Below, one piece after another: positions 44,582 to 52,726 of a stretch of 64,000 nt of DNA. Every line of letters starts with the position of its first letter. Position 1 is the first letter of the stretch. The position numbers were made by a program, and so were the translations under genes. The DNA is from Succinivibrionaceae bacterium (GTDB lineage Bacteria > Pseudomonadota > Gammaproteobacteria > Enterobacterales > Succinivibrionaceae), in the NCBI GenBank assembly GCA_019420905.1, contig JAHZGH010000006.1, positions 279,946 to 343,945 on the forward strand, written 5' to 3'. The notes beneath the pieces were generated by a model that was given only the letters and a program-made list of their open reading frames with translations, did no database searches and had not been told where the DNA came from.

Positions 44582-45118
44582 ATGCAGTATTTGCTTAAAA
44601 TTACTTTAAAAAATACGCCGATGTGGCGCTTGATAGCTGTCGATGGAACAACAGATATTGCACATGTAGCACATTTGATGAATTTAGCCTTCGGCTATGA
44701 AAATGAATGCTCACAGGCTTTAAAAGTCAAAGGCGAGCTTTTTTCTGCAGGCTCAATGGGAAAAGCTACAAATTTAAATGATTTAAAGCTTTTTGACAGC
44801 TTAAATTTGCATAAAGATGATGAGTTTATCTTTATTCACGATATCTCTTCTAATTTAGAGCATCATGTTTTAGTAATGAAGGACAGCGAGCATTTATGGT
44901 GCTTGATGCCGTCTTGTTTAGTCGGACAGGGAGCTTTGCTAAAAAATAAGCCTTTAAGCTATGAAGCTGTATGTGAGTATCTGGATGCTGATGATACTCC
45001 AAGCCTTGATTTACGCGAGGTTACCAATAGAATGCGGGCATATGGCGCTGTACGTAAAGATAAAGAGCAAGCATTAAAAGATTTGAGTATTAAGCCTTTA
45101 GATTTTAAGATTAAATAA
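44582..45118 (+). CDS. pRiA4b ORF-3-like domain protein
   Basis: The 178-residue protein has the plasmid pRiA4b ORF-3-like pattern: a short strand, LKITLKNTPMWRLIAVDG near the N-terminus, then DIAHVAHLMNLAFGYEN. This family is found on plasmids, on mobile elements and in chromosomes and has no established function. Here it lies between the 858-residue protein and nadA with very small gaps, so it is a stable chromosomal member. The stop-to-start distances imply one transcript. Confidence 0.75.
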   Translation: MQYLLKITLKNTPMWRLIAVDGTTDIAHVAHLMNLAFGYENECSQALKVKGELFSAGSMGKATNLNDLKLFDSLNLHKDDEFIFIHDISSNLEHHVLVMKDSEHLWCLMPSCLVGQGALLKNKPLSYEAVCEYLDADDTPSLDLREVTNRMRAYGAVRKDKEQALKDLSIKPLDFKIK

Positions 45119-45130
45119 TTGGATTGAATT

Positions 45131-46198
45131 ATGTTATTAAAGCTTTTAGATGATGTTAAGATTCCTGTTGATTTCAACCTGCCAAAGGAACTTAAACAGG
45201 AAGAATTATTAGAAGATGCCAAGCTTTTTGAGAAAGCAAAAACTTTAATTAAAGAGAAAAAAGCATTTTTTTTAGCACATTATTATTGTAGCCCGATTAT
45301 ACAGAAATTATGTGAAGAAGTCGGCGGCTTTATTGGAGACTCTTTGGAGATGGCTCGTAAAGGGCGTGACTGCAAAGAAGATTTAGTTATCGTAGCAGGC
45401 GTTCGCTTTATGGGACAGACAGCAAAGATTCTGTCACCTGCTAAAATAGTTCTAATGCCGGATCTTAAAGCTGAGTGCTCATTAGATTTATGCTGCAGCG
45501 TTGAAGATCTGCAAAAGCAAAAGGCCTTGCATCCTAACGCTACTGTTGTCGCTTACGCAAATACCTCAGCTGAAGTTAAAGCTTTGGCTGACTGGATTGT
45601 GACCTCATCTACAGCGGTTTCTTTAGGAAAATATTTAGCTGCACAGGGACAAGAGGTCTTATGGGTGCCTGACAGACATTTAGGCTCTTATATAGCTAAT
45701 TTATCTAATGCCTCAGTATATTCTTGGCCAGGCAAATGCATTGTTCATGCGTCTTTTGCTGTAGAAGAAATTAAAAAGGCTAAGGCTAAGCATCCTAAGG
45801 CTCTGCTGCTAGTTCATCCTGAGGCTCCAGCTGATGTAGTAGCTCTTGCAGATTATGTCGGCTCAACTTCTCAAATTTTATCTTTCGCAAAATCAAGCGA
45901 AGCTAGCGAGTTCATTATTGCTACTGAGCAAAATATTTTCTATAAGCTGCAGCAGGCCTGCCCGGATAAGACTTTTATTAAAGCACCAATTTTGAGCAAT
46001 GAATCTTATGATAGAAAAACTCCTTCATGCCCATGGATGGAGCTAAATACTATCGCAAAAATTGTTGAGGCTTTAGAGAATCCTCAGGGCCATGAAATTT
46101 TTGTTGAGCAAAATCTTAGAGATGCGGCAATGAAGCCGTTAGAGAGAATGCTAGCTTTTTCTGATGATTTAAAAAACGGCAAAATTAAAATAGCATAA
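45131..46198 (+). CDS. nadA: Quinolinate synthase
   Basis: NadA condenses iminoaspartate with dihydroxyacetone phosphate to form quinolinate, using a 4Fe-4S cluster. The motifs are FFLAHYYCSP, RFMGQTAKILSP, LKAECSLD and SCPWMELNTIAKI; the three cluster cysteines are probably those in KAECSL, the GKCIVHASF segment and SCPWME. At 355 residues it is typical. Its partner nadB is 12 kb away at 58.5 kb. It is the last gene of the 42-46 kb operon. Confidence 0.95.
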   Translation: MLLKLLDDVKIPVDFNLPKELKQEELLEDAKLFEKAKTLIKEKKAFFLAHYYCSPIIQKLCEEVGGFIGDSLEMARKGRDCKEDLVIVAGVRFMGQTAKILSPAKIVLMPDLKAECSLDLCCSVEDLQKQKALHPNATVVAYANTSAEVKALADWIVTSSTAVSLGKYLAAQGQEVLWVPDRHLGSYIANLSNASVYSWPGKCIVHASFAVEEIKKAKAKHPKALLLVHPEAPADVVALADYVGSTSQILSFAKSSEASEFIIATEQNIFYKLQQACPDKTFIKAPILSNESYDRKTPSCPWMELNTIAKIVEALENPQGHEIFVEQNLRDAAMKPLERMLAFSDDLKNGKIKIA

Positions 46199-46234
46199 AA
46201 CGCAACACACTTTATGCAGTTTTTCATTTTCTGC

Positions 46235-46263
46235 TTGACATTATTTTCTAATATATAAATAAT
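46235..46263 (+). promoter_or_regulatory. Probable cstA promoter
   Basis: TTGACA, a perfect -35 box, is followed at 17 bases by AATAAT (46258-46263) within the AT-rich TATAAATAAT. It lies 37 bases after nadA, so a leader of about 210 bases would precede cstA. Confidence 0.6.
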
Positions 46264-46269
46264 AGTCAT

Positions 46270-46429
46270 ATCATCAAAGATGATCCTACCAGATCATTTA
46301 AAACAAACCGAACGCACCTAGTTCGGTTTTTAGGTAAGTCCAAATAAGCGCGCTTACCTAAGGCTGACAAATTATAGCCACGTCAGTCTAAGACCCAAAA
46401 GGTCTAAGCTTAGTTAGCCTATAACTGAG
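46270..46429 (+). promoter_or_regulatory. Structured cstA leader with competing hairpins (possible riboswitch or attenuator)
   Basis: Seven possible stems run almost without gaps. H1 ATCATC/GATGAT (46270-46284) competes with H2 ATGATC/GATCAT (46280-46297). H3 is a terminator-like AAACCGAAC/GTTCGGTTT (46305-46329). H4 TAGGTAAG/CTTACCTA (46331-46360), H5 AGGCTGAC/GTCAGTCT (46361-46389), H6 AGACC/GGTCT (46391-46405) and H7 CTTAGTTA/TAACTGAG (46409-46429) follow. ACCTA in the H3 loop can also pair with TAGGT, which is the 5' arm of H4. No known riboswitch consensus or T-box sequence was recognised. Confidence 0.5.
46305..46331 (+). terminator. Terminator/attenuator in the cstA leader
   Basis: 9-base stem AAACCGAAC / GTTCGGTTT with loop GCACCTA and TTTTT overlapping its end. 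It could end nadA transcripts or attenuate cstA. Confidence 0.65.
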
Positions 46430-46480
46430 AGACTTATTATTTTTAATAAAACTTTATAATTAATATTGCGGAGTACTATC

Positions 46481-48190
46481 ATGACAGGTAGTCTGATATT
46501 CTGTATTTGCTTAGCATATTTTGTTGTAGCATATTTTGTTTACGGCGGTTTTTTAAAGCGCCTGATGGCAATTGATCCTAAACGTCCTACCCCAGCTCAG
46601 ACTATGATGGATGGCATAGATTATGTGCCAACTCCAAAAATTGTTTTATTCGGCCATCATTTTGCTTCAATTGCAGGTCCTGGTCCTATTGTAGGTCCTA
46701 TAATGGCAGCTTATTTTGGCTGGCTTCCGGCTTTAATCTGGATTTTAGTCGGCTGTGTTTTTGTAGGTGCATTTCATGATTTTGCAGCTTTAGTTATTTC
46801 TGTACGCAATAAAGGTCGTTCGATTTCCTTTGTTATGGAAAAAATGATGGGGTTGTCAGGCCGTCAGCTATTCTTGTCTTTCTGCCTCTTATGCCTTGTT
46901 TTAGTAGTTGCAATTTTTACCTTGCTTATTGCTAATTTATTTGTATCCACTCCTGCAGTTGCTACAGCATCTTTATTGTTTATTGTATTAGCTCCGTTAT
47001 TTGCTTTAGTTACTTACAAATACGGCGTTTCTCTGCGCAATGCATCATTTGTTTTTGTTCCTTTAGTATTCATTATTGTATATGTTGGAGCAGTATTACC
47101 TTTAGATTTAGGGGCATTATTTAATTTAGATACTGCATTTGTACGCAATATTTGGATCGGCATATTAGCAATTTATATTTTTGGCGCATCTGTATTGCCG
47201 GTTCAGTATCTGCTGCAGCCTCGTGATTATTTGAATTCCTGGCTGTTGTATGCCATGCTGCTTTTAGGCTTTTTATCAATTATTTTTTACAACCCGCAGA
47301 TTAATATGGAGGCATTTAAGGGCTTCCATGCTGTTACAGCAGACGGACAGATGACGGCCTTAATTCCAGCTCTGTTTATTTTTATCGCATGCGGTGCTTG
47401 CTCAGGCTTCCATGCTTTGGTAGCTTCCGGAACAACATCAAAGCAGCTTAAGAGTGAAGCTGATGCATTGACTGTAGGTTACGGCGCTATGTTAGTAGAG
47501 GGCGTATTAGGCGTAATGGCATTAGTTGCTGTTATGGCTATGGAGCCGGCCTCATTTGTTGAATTAGGTAAGAATCCTGCTGCAGCATTTGCCGTAGGCA
47601 TTTCATCTTTTTCAGCCTCATTAGGTATGGATGTAAATTATGCAAAGATTTTCATCTCTTTGGCAATCTCTGCATTTATGATGACTTCCTTAGATACAGC
47701 AACTCGTTTAGCCCGCTTCCTGCTACAGGAGCTGTTTATGCCTAAGGCTAAGTCAGAGACTGCAGATGAGTCTGTAGTTAAGACTTTAAATCCTTTAAGA
47801 CGCTTATGCATCAATAAGTATGTAGCTTCGTTATTGATTGTCCTAGTTTCAGTATTTATGGCTCTCTCAGGAGAAGCTGGATCTTTATGGCCAATTTTTG
47901 GTGCATCCAATCAGTTAATGGCAGCCTTGACTTTCTTAGTTATTACCTTATGGCTTTTATCAAGAGGTGCTAACTTTTATATCGCCCTGATCCCGATGTT
48001 CTTTATGATGTTCATGAGTCTTTGGGGTGTTGTTCAGGTTGTACAGCAGCAATGGGGCAATAATACAGTTCTCGTAATTATGGGTATTTTGCTGACTGTA
48101 ATGTCGCTTATGATGGTTGCTTTAGGTTTATCAATTATCATCCACCGTTTAAAGCAGCATGCTAATGGCGAAATGGCAAATGAGGCTTAA
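46481..48190 (+). CDS. cstA: CstA-family carbon starvation/pyruvate or peptide transporter
   Basis: The protein is a polytopic carrier of the CstA family (569 residues, about 14-16 hydrophobic helices), like pyruvate/peptide-H+ symporters CstA and BtsT but shorter (700 in E. coli). Matching motifs: GHHFASIAGPGPIVGP near residue 57, GAFHDFAALVIS near residue 95, and SGFHALVASGTTSKQL near residue 300. The start at 46481 has GCGGAG at 7 bases; an upstream TTG (46466) lies on the ribosome-binding site. The long structured leader suggests regulation at the RNA level. Confidence 0.93.
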   Translation: MTGSLIFCICLAYFVVAYFVYGGFLKRLMAIDPKRPTPAQTMMDGIDYVPTPKIVLFGHHFASIAGPGPIVGPIMAAYFGWLPALIWILVGCVFVGAFHDFAALVISVRNKGRSISFVMEKMMGLSGRQLFLSFCLLCLVLVVAIFTLLIANLFVSTPAVATASLLFIVLAPLFALVTYKYGVSLRNASFVFVPLVFIIVYVGAVLPLDLGALFNLDTAFVRNIWIGILAIYIFGASVLPVQYLLQPRDYLNSWLLYAMLLLGFLSIIFYNPQINMEAFKGFHAVTADGQMTALIPALFIFIACGACSGFHALVASGTTSKQLKSEADALTVGYGAMLVEGVLGVMALVAVMAMEPASFVELGKNPAAAFAVGISSFSASLGMDVNYAKIFISLAISAFMMTSLDTATRLARFLLQELFMPKAKSETADESVVKTLNPLRRLCINKYVASLLIVLVSVFMALSGEAGSLWPIFGASNQLMAALTFLVITLWLLSRGANFYIALIPMFFMMFMSLWGVVQVVQQQWGNNTVLVIMGILLTVMSLMMVALGLSIIIHRLKQHANGEMANEA

Positions 48191-48217
48191 TTAAAATATA
48201 TTGTCTTAAGTCTTAAG

Positions 48218-48244
48218 AAAGAGGGTGCTTAAAGCACCCTCTTT
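48218..48244 (+). terminator. cstA terminator
   Basis: Stem AAAGAGGGTGCTT / AAGCACCCTCTTT with a very small loop, ending 25 bases past cstA. Confidence 0.85.
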
Positions 48245-48289
48245 GTGCTTAAGCTTACCTTTTTGCTACAATGGAGAAAGAGGTGAAGT

Positions 48290-48928
48290 ATGCACGGAAT
48301 AATCACAGCTATTGATGAAAAGAGCGCTAGCGGCCGAATTCAGGCTGATGACGGTCGAATTTTGATTTTTTCGCTATTAGATCTTAAAGCGGATATAAAA
48401 GCAGAAGCCTCTATGGAGGTTAATTTCGAGGTCGTTGGCGATGAGGCTGTAAATATTGCCTTGCTTGTTAATGATAGCTTTTATGAAAGCAAGATTTTTT
48501 ATAAGGAGCCTGAGCAAATCGGTTTGTGCCGGGAAGGCATTCCGGAAGGCTATGAGCTTTTAGATAGAGCGAAGCATTCTGTTAGTACAGAAAGCAGAAA
48601 TCTAAAGGCAGCAAAGTGGGCTTTAATTAACTTTACTAAAGAATGCCAGGGTAATGTAGTTTTAAAATTTACAGAGACTAAATTTATTAAAAATTCTATA
48701 GGTTTTGGTCTTTATTATTATAGAGTTACAGGAATTCCTGCCATTATTGGGAAAAAGGTCGAAAAGGGAGAAAGTTCTCTTTATGATCTTAAACACCGTT
48801 TGGATCATGAAAAATTAGAAAAAAAATATAATTTGGAGCTCAATGTAAAGCTAGGCAAGAAAATCCTGACTGTGTTAGGAGCAATTCTGATGATAATTTT
48901 TATGCTGGGATTTATTTTTACGCTTTAG
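48290..48928 (+). CDS. Membrane-anchored protein with N-terminal cold-shock-like domain
   Basis: 212 residues. The first 60 form a cold-shock/OB-like strand pattern: HGIITAIDEKSASGRIQADDG then IFSLLDL, close to the family G-x-I and D-D-G-x-I-F-F features. A mixed middle domain follows and the last 25 residues are a single transmembrane helix. Function unknown. An RNA- or ligand-binding OB-fold tethered to the membrane is a possibility, but the RNA-binding aromatic motifs RNP1/RNP2 are not convincing. Co-directional with the small Cys-rich gene 70 bases downstream. Confidence 0.75.
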   Translation: MHGIITAIDEKSASGRIQADDGRILIFSLLDLKADIKAEASMEVNFEVVGDEAVNIALLVNDSFYESKIFYKEPEQIGLCREGIPEGYELLDRAKHSVSTESRNLKAAKWALINFTKECQGNVVLKFTETKFIKNSIGFGLYYYRVTGIPAIIGKKVEKGESSLYDLKHRLDHEKLEKKYNLELNVKLGKKILTVLGAILMIIFMLGFIFTL

Positions 48929-48997
48929 ATTTTTGGTACTTGTAGTTTTTATAAAAAACAGTTAGCATAAGCTAACTATATAAAACTAGGAGTACCT

Positions 48998-49165
48998 ATG
49001 CTGTCAGAATTTCTTTTATATGTTATTTTAGCTTTAATCATATTACTGACTTATTTTGGTTTAAGAAGAATATTTAGAATTCTTTTTAAAGGTATGTCAT
49101 GTCATTGCGCTGATAAAACAAAAGGGAGCTCTTGTTGTCATAACGGCAGGGACAAACAGTTATAA
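48998..49165 (+). CDS. Small Cys-rich membrane protein (FeoB-associated-like)
   Basis: 55 residues: one transmembrane helix (residues about 6-22), a basic LRRIFRILFKG segment and a short tail with four cysteines (CHC near residue 35-37, CC at 46-47). This pattern, N-terminal helix, arginines and clustered cysteines, resembles FeoB-associated Cys-rich membrane proteins. No feoA or feoB is in the window. It has AGGAG 5 bases before the ATG, strongly supporting translation. It is followed by the metal-regulator-like gene pair. Confidence 0.7.
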   Translation: MLSEFLLYVILALIILLTYFGLRRIFRILFKGMSCHCADKTKGSSCCHNGRDKQL

Positions 49166-49616
49166 ATTAATTTTAAGCTTTGCAAAGCTAGGAAAGCTTA
49201 GCTTTTAAATTGTATCTATTATATAAATATAAAAATTTCAATTGGTTAGTATAAAAATATATTTAACTTAAAATGAAATTTTTATAATCTCAGATGTTCT
49301 GCTATTCTATGTAATGTAAAATATAATTAGAATATATTGAGGATAAATCTTTTAGAGATAAATCCTAAGCTAAATAGCAGATAAGGCTAAGAAATTTGGT
49401 GCTCTTATAAGATTATTCCAAATCTTACATAAAACTGCTGAAAATATGGATATAAGGCCGATGCTTATATAAAGGCTGAGGAAAATATCCTGAAGGCATT
49501 CTTGCTTAACTAGAGTCAAAATAAATTTCTATAATTATTTGGAATTAGTATAGTTTATTGAGAATGCCGAAGCCTTCATAATAAAATATGCAAGACAATT
49601 CTTAAGAAGGTAAAAC
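49166..49616. other. Long intergenic region, 451 bases, with nested stems
   Basis: After the hairpin near 49184 the region is AT-rich, with CTGCTATT (49299) pairing to AATAGCAG (49373) around an inner AGGAT/ATCCT and ATCT/AGAT stem. Downstream, GAAGGC (49492) can pair with GCCTTC (49572), and GGCATTC (49495) with GAATGCC (49562). The promoter of the regulator pair must lie here. No coding sequence was seen. Confidence 0.45.
49184..49206 (+). terminator. Possible terminator of the small Cys-rich gene
   Basis: AAAGCTA / TAGCTTT with an 8-base loop and TTTT; an overlapping 14-base palindrome AGCTTTGCAAAGCT (49176-49189) could compete with it. Confidence 0.45.
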
Positions 49617-50063
49617 ATGGATGAAAATACTACCTATAACGTCGGTAATTTAACTGATGATACATTACGCAAGCTCGAGGCTAGCGGGCTGCGTATGACT
49701 GTGCAGCGCCGGCATATTATAGATATTTTAACTAATAGCCAATGTACATCTCCTAAAGAATTATGGTACGAGGCTAGACAATTTGTTCCGGATTTAGGCA
49801 TTGCTACGGTTTATCGTCTTATCAATCGTTTAGAGCAAATTGGAGTTATTTCTAAAACACGTAATTTAGGCATGCAGCCTTTGACCCCTACTTTAGGTAC
49901 GATTACTGATGGCAAGGGGCGCAATATTATGACTGGCAATGCTAAGCTTGATTTAACCGAGCTTGTACGCTTAGGAATGATTTCCAAAGGTGCATTAGGT
50001 CATAATAATAAAATTCAACTGACCCTTGTGGGCGATAAACTTAACGTTTCGGTAATCAAATAA
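49617..50063 (+). CDS. Fur-like regulator without recognisable metal sites
   Basis: Residues 14-80 form a Fur-family winged helix (GLRMTVQRRHIIDIL, then GIATVYRLINRLEQIGVI). In typical Fur proteins this is followed by HHDHxxCxxC and a metal-sensing dimerisation domain. Here the C-terminal 65 residues (MQPLTPTLGTITDGKG then LVRLGMISKGALGHNNK) have no cysteine and only one histidine. The 148-residue protein may sense something else or be a degenerate Fur. The next regulator starts 2 bases after the stop, so the two are co-translated. Confidence 0.8.
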   Translation: MDENTTYNVGNLTDDTLRKLEASGLRMTVQRRHIIDILTNSQCTSPKELWYEARQFVPDLGIATVYRLINRLEQIGVISKTRNLGMQPLTPTLGTITDGKGRNIMTGNAKLDLTELVRLGMISKGALGHNNKIQLTLVGDKLNVSVIK

Positions 50064-50065
50064 TC

Positions 50066-50521
50066 ATGGTAATAAAAACAAGTCAGGCTCCTTCAGCTTT
50101 AGACGCAGTTCCAGAGCCATTACCGCCTAGAAATGGAGCTATTGCTGAGTCTGGAGAGAATTATTTAGAAACCATTTTGGTTTTGAAGGAAAGACGTGAT
50201 GGCGGGCTTGTACGTGCTGTTGATATAGCCAATGAATTGCGCTTGAGCAAAGCCTCTGTAAGCCGAGGCTTAGGGTTATTGCGAGAGAAAGGGCTAATTC
50301 ATATTGCAGATAACGGTGATTTAGAATTTACGCCTTCAGGACAGAATCTGGCGCAAAATATCTTTCATACTCATCAGGTTCTGACCGTATTTTTCCAGGA
50401 AACTGCAAAAGTACCTTTAGATGTAGCAGAACGTGATGCTTGCCGCATCGAGCATGTAATTTCCAGCGAGATCTTAAAAGGCATTATTCGCTTCTTACGT
50501 GAGCGTGATTTGAGCATTTAG
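50066..50521 (+). CDS. DtxR/MntR-family metal-dependent regulator
   Basis: The 151-residue protein has a winged helix (VDIANELRLSKASVSRGLGLL) and the short DtxR/MntR dimerisation domain. Aligned to MntR by eye, the metal-site D8 is Asn32, E11 is Glu35, H77 is His103, E99 is Cys126, E102 is Glu129 and H103 is His130. The Asn/Cys pair is unlike both MntR (Asp/Glu) and DtxR (Met/Cys). It likely senses manganese, iron or another metal; specificity cannot be told. It overlaps no neighbour but is 2 bases from the Fur-like gene. Confidence 0.85.
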   Translation: MVIKTSQAPSALDAVPEPLPPRNGAIAESGENYLETILVLKERRDGGLVRAVDIANELRLSKASVSRGLGLLREKGLIHIADNGDLEFTPSGQNLAQNIFHTHQVLTVFFQETAKVPLDVAERDACRIEHVISSEILKGIIRFLRERDLSI

Positions 50522-50522
50522 A

Positions 50523-50550
50523 TTTTAAGGCCACTAAGGTGGCCTTAAAA
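50523..50550 (+). terminator. Terminator of the regulator pair, convergent with ybaK
   Basis: Perfect 12-base stem TTTTAAGGCCAC / GTGGCCTTAAAA with TAAG loop. Confidence 0.75.
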
Positions 50551-51027
50551 TTAGTGATCTTTGTGCTCTAAAAAGTCTCCTACTTTTGCATCTAAGACTT
50601 TTACTAAATCAGCAGGCTTAACTCCGACAGAAAATCCTCGCCGACCTCCAGAGACAAGTATTTCTTCATACTGCATAGCACTTTGAGATAAAAGCGTAAG
50701 AGTTCTGCGCTTTTGACCAAAAGGACTGACCCCGCCTATCACAAAACCAGTAATGCGCTGCGCACTGGCAGGATCTGCTACCTCAAGACCTTTAAGCCCC
50801 ATAATCCGTGCTGCATTTTTTAGGGATATTTTTGCATTTACTGGAGTTATTGCGGTTACATAGGTTTTATCATGGCAAAGCAATATAGTTTTAAAAACTA
50901 TATTTTCATCTTTGCCTAAAGCAGCTGCGGCAAATTTGCCAAAGTCATGATCGACTGTGCAGTCATAGCTGTATGTTTTATATTCTATTTTATGTTTATT
51001 TAAAAATGTTTGCGCAGGAGTAATCAT
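50551..51027 (-). CDS. ybaK: Cys-tRNA(Pro) deacylase YbaK
   Basis: YbaK/EbsC removes cysteine mistakenly attached to tRNA-Pro. The 158-residue protein fits the family: MITPAQTFLNKHKIEYKTY, the lysine in NIVFKTIL, VNAKISLKNAARIMG and GFVIGGVSPFGQKR. Soluble. Alone on its strand here. Confidence 0.93.
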   Translation of the reverse strand: MITPAQTFLNKHKIEYKTYSYDCTVDHDFGKFAAAALGKDENIVFKTILLCHDKTYVTAITPVNAKISLKNAARIMGLKGLEVADPASAQRITGFVIGGVSPFGQKRRTLTLLSQSAMQYEEILVSGGRRGFSVGVKPADLVKVLDAKVGDFLEHKDH

Positions 51028-51065
51028 TTTTTATCAGATAATTAAGGGGTAATTTTTAGAAGAAG

Positions 51066-51088
51066 AAAAAAGCGCCCATAAGGGCGCT
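51066..51088 (-). terminator. Terminator of the HAD gene
   Basis: AGCGCCC / GGGCGCT (51071-51088) with an ATAA loop. T-runs flank both sides, and it lies 5 bases past the HAD gene stop on the minus strand. Confidence 0.85.
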
Positions 51089-51092
51089 ATTT

Positions 51093-51707
51093 TTAAATTT
51101 TCAGTTTTAATGCTTTGAGAATTTGAGCCTGACACTCTTGAGTACCGGTAAAGAGATATGCATGCATGCCGCGAGATTTTGCTGTTTCAATATTATGAAT
51201 ATTATCATCCATATATAAGCATTCCTCTGGATTAAGATGATAACGCTCAAATAGGGTTAAGAAAATTCCCTTTTCCGGCTTTATCATTTTTTCTTCGCCG
51301 GATACTACAATTCCCTCAAAGTCTTGAAGAAATTTATAGTGTTCAAAGGCATAGGGGAATGTTTCTGCAGACCAGTTAGTTAATCCGTAAATTACATAAC
51401 GGCCGCTCTTTTTTACAGCGTCAAATATTTGCCTGCCGCAGGGGATCTCTCCTTTGAGCATTGAATACCAGCCAGTTTTATATTTTAAAATAGCGTCTTT
51501 ATATTCAGGATATTGCTCGGCTAATTCTGAGGTACATTCATCAAAAGTACGGCCGCGATCCATTTGAGCGTTCCACTCTGAAGTGGCGATATTAGCCAAA
51601 AAATATTCCATTTTTTGGTCATCGTTAAAATAATCTTTATAAAAATAACGCGGATTCCAGTCGATAAGTACACCGCCTAAATCGAAAACCACATTTTTAA
51701 TCGCCAC
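51093..51707 (-). CDS. HAD-superfamily hydrolase (HAD-IA, YihX-like)
   Basis: 204-residue haloacid dehalogenase phosphatase. Motif I is DLGGVLIDWN, which has the nucleophile Asp, motif II is LTN, motif III the lysine in EKMIKPEKGIF, and motif IV MDDN. YihX-type enzymes dephosphorylate small sugar phosphates; the substrate here is not known. Upstream of ybaK on the same strand, separated by a terminator. Confidence 0.9.
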   Translation of the reverse strand: MAIKNVVFDLGGVLIDWNPRYFYKDYFNDDQKMEYFLANIATSEWNAQMDRGRTFDECTSELAEQYPEYKDAILKYKTGWYSMLKGEIPCGRQIFDAVKKSGRYVIYGLTNWSAETFPYAFEHYKFLQDFEGIVVSGEEKMIKPEKGIFLTLFERYHLNPEECLYMDDNIHNIETAKSRGMHAYLFTGTQECQAQILKALKLKI

Positions 51708-51956
51708 TTTGAACTCCTGTTAGCTGATTGTTTTTAAGATAACTTAATATTAGATCAAACAATTGTTTGTTAAAACAAAAAAATTGTAATTCAAAAATAA
51801 TTTTCAGCAATTGCGTTTTAGATATAAGGCATAAAAATACTCTCTTATATAAATTATTACTTTGTTTGTGCGCCGGTAATTGCTACAATAGGGACAAACA
51901 AGCGGAACTTATTATTTTTCTAAGTTTCGTTTCCTTCATTGCAGGAAGATAAAAAA

Positions 51957-52706
51957 ATGTTTAAAAAATTTGTATCTGCGGCAGCAGTTTGCGCATGTGC
52001 CGTTGCTTTTATGAGCTCAGCCTCAGCACAGCAAGTTTTGCGTGTTGGAACTGAAGCTACTTTTGCTCCGTTTGAGTTTGTACAGAATGGTTCAGATGAG
52101 CCCATAGGTTATGATATGGACATCATCAGAGCAATCGGCGAAGCTGAAGGGTATAAGATAGAGATTGTCAATATGCCTTTTGACGGTTTGATTCCGGCTT
52201 TATTAACCTCTCAGATTGATGTTGCTATTGCTGGCATTACTATTACCGAAGAGCGCGCTAAAAAGGTAAATTTTTCCGATCCTTATTATAATTCTGGACT
52301 ATCTGCCATTATTTTAGTTGGCAATGCTGATAAATATAAAAAGATCGATGATCTGAAGTCTTCTCGCATCTGCGTACAGATTGGTACTACTGGTGCATCT
52401 GCAGCACAGGATATTTCAGGCAAGGTCGGTGCATTTAATACAGTTCCTGAAGCCTTCATGGAGCTTAAGGCAAAAGGCTGTGAAGCTGTTATAAACGACC
52501 GTCCAGTAAATTTATATTTCTTAACTCAGATGAAATCTGATGATTATGTTGAAATCCCAGAGATCTTAGATGGTGCTCAATATGGCATCGCTGTAGGTAA
52601 GAATAATACTGAGGTTTTAAATGCCGTTAACAGTGGTCTTAAAAAGATTCGTGACAACGGAACTTTCACTGAGATCCACAAAAAGTGGTTTAAAGTTGCA
52701 GAATAG
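51957..52706 (+). CDS. Polar amino acid ABC importer, substrate-binding protein
   Basis: 249 residues with a signal peptide (MFKKFVSAAAVCACAVAFMS, cleaved near SSASA-Q) and a family 3 solute-binding fold: LRVGTEATFAPFEF, GYDMDIIRAIGE, FDGLIPALLTSQIDVAIAG and RAKKVNFSDPYY. The ligand is probably a polar amino acid such as glutamine, arginine or histidine. I start at 51957 with AGGAAGA 6 bases before; a TTG upstream is less likely. First of three ABC genes; a strong terminator separates it from the permease gene. Confidence 0.93.
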   Translation: MFKKFVSAAAVCACAVAFMSSASAQQVLRVGTEATFAPFEFVQNGSDEPIGYDMDIIRAIGEAEGYKIEIVNMPFDGLIPALLTSQIDVAIAGITITEERAKKVNFSDPYYNSGLSAIILVGNADKYKKIDDLKSSRICVQIGTTGASAAQDISGKVGAFNTVPEAFMELKAKGCEAVINDRPVNLYFLTQMKSDDYVEIPEILDGAQYGIAVGKNNTEVLNAVNSGLKKIRDNGTFTEIHKKWFKVAE

Positions 52707-52726
52707 CTCTGCAATATAGCGAATTA

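Noticed and set aside
44582..45118. Mobile element marked by the pRiA4b ORF-3-like gene
   Set aside because: No transposase, inverted repeats or plasmid genes were found, and the gene is tightly packed between chromosomal genes.
46270..46480. T-box leader before cstA
   Set aside because: The T-box AGGGTGGNACCGCG sequence is absent and the order of stems differs; reported instead as an unknown structured leader.
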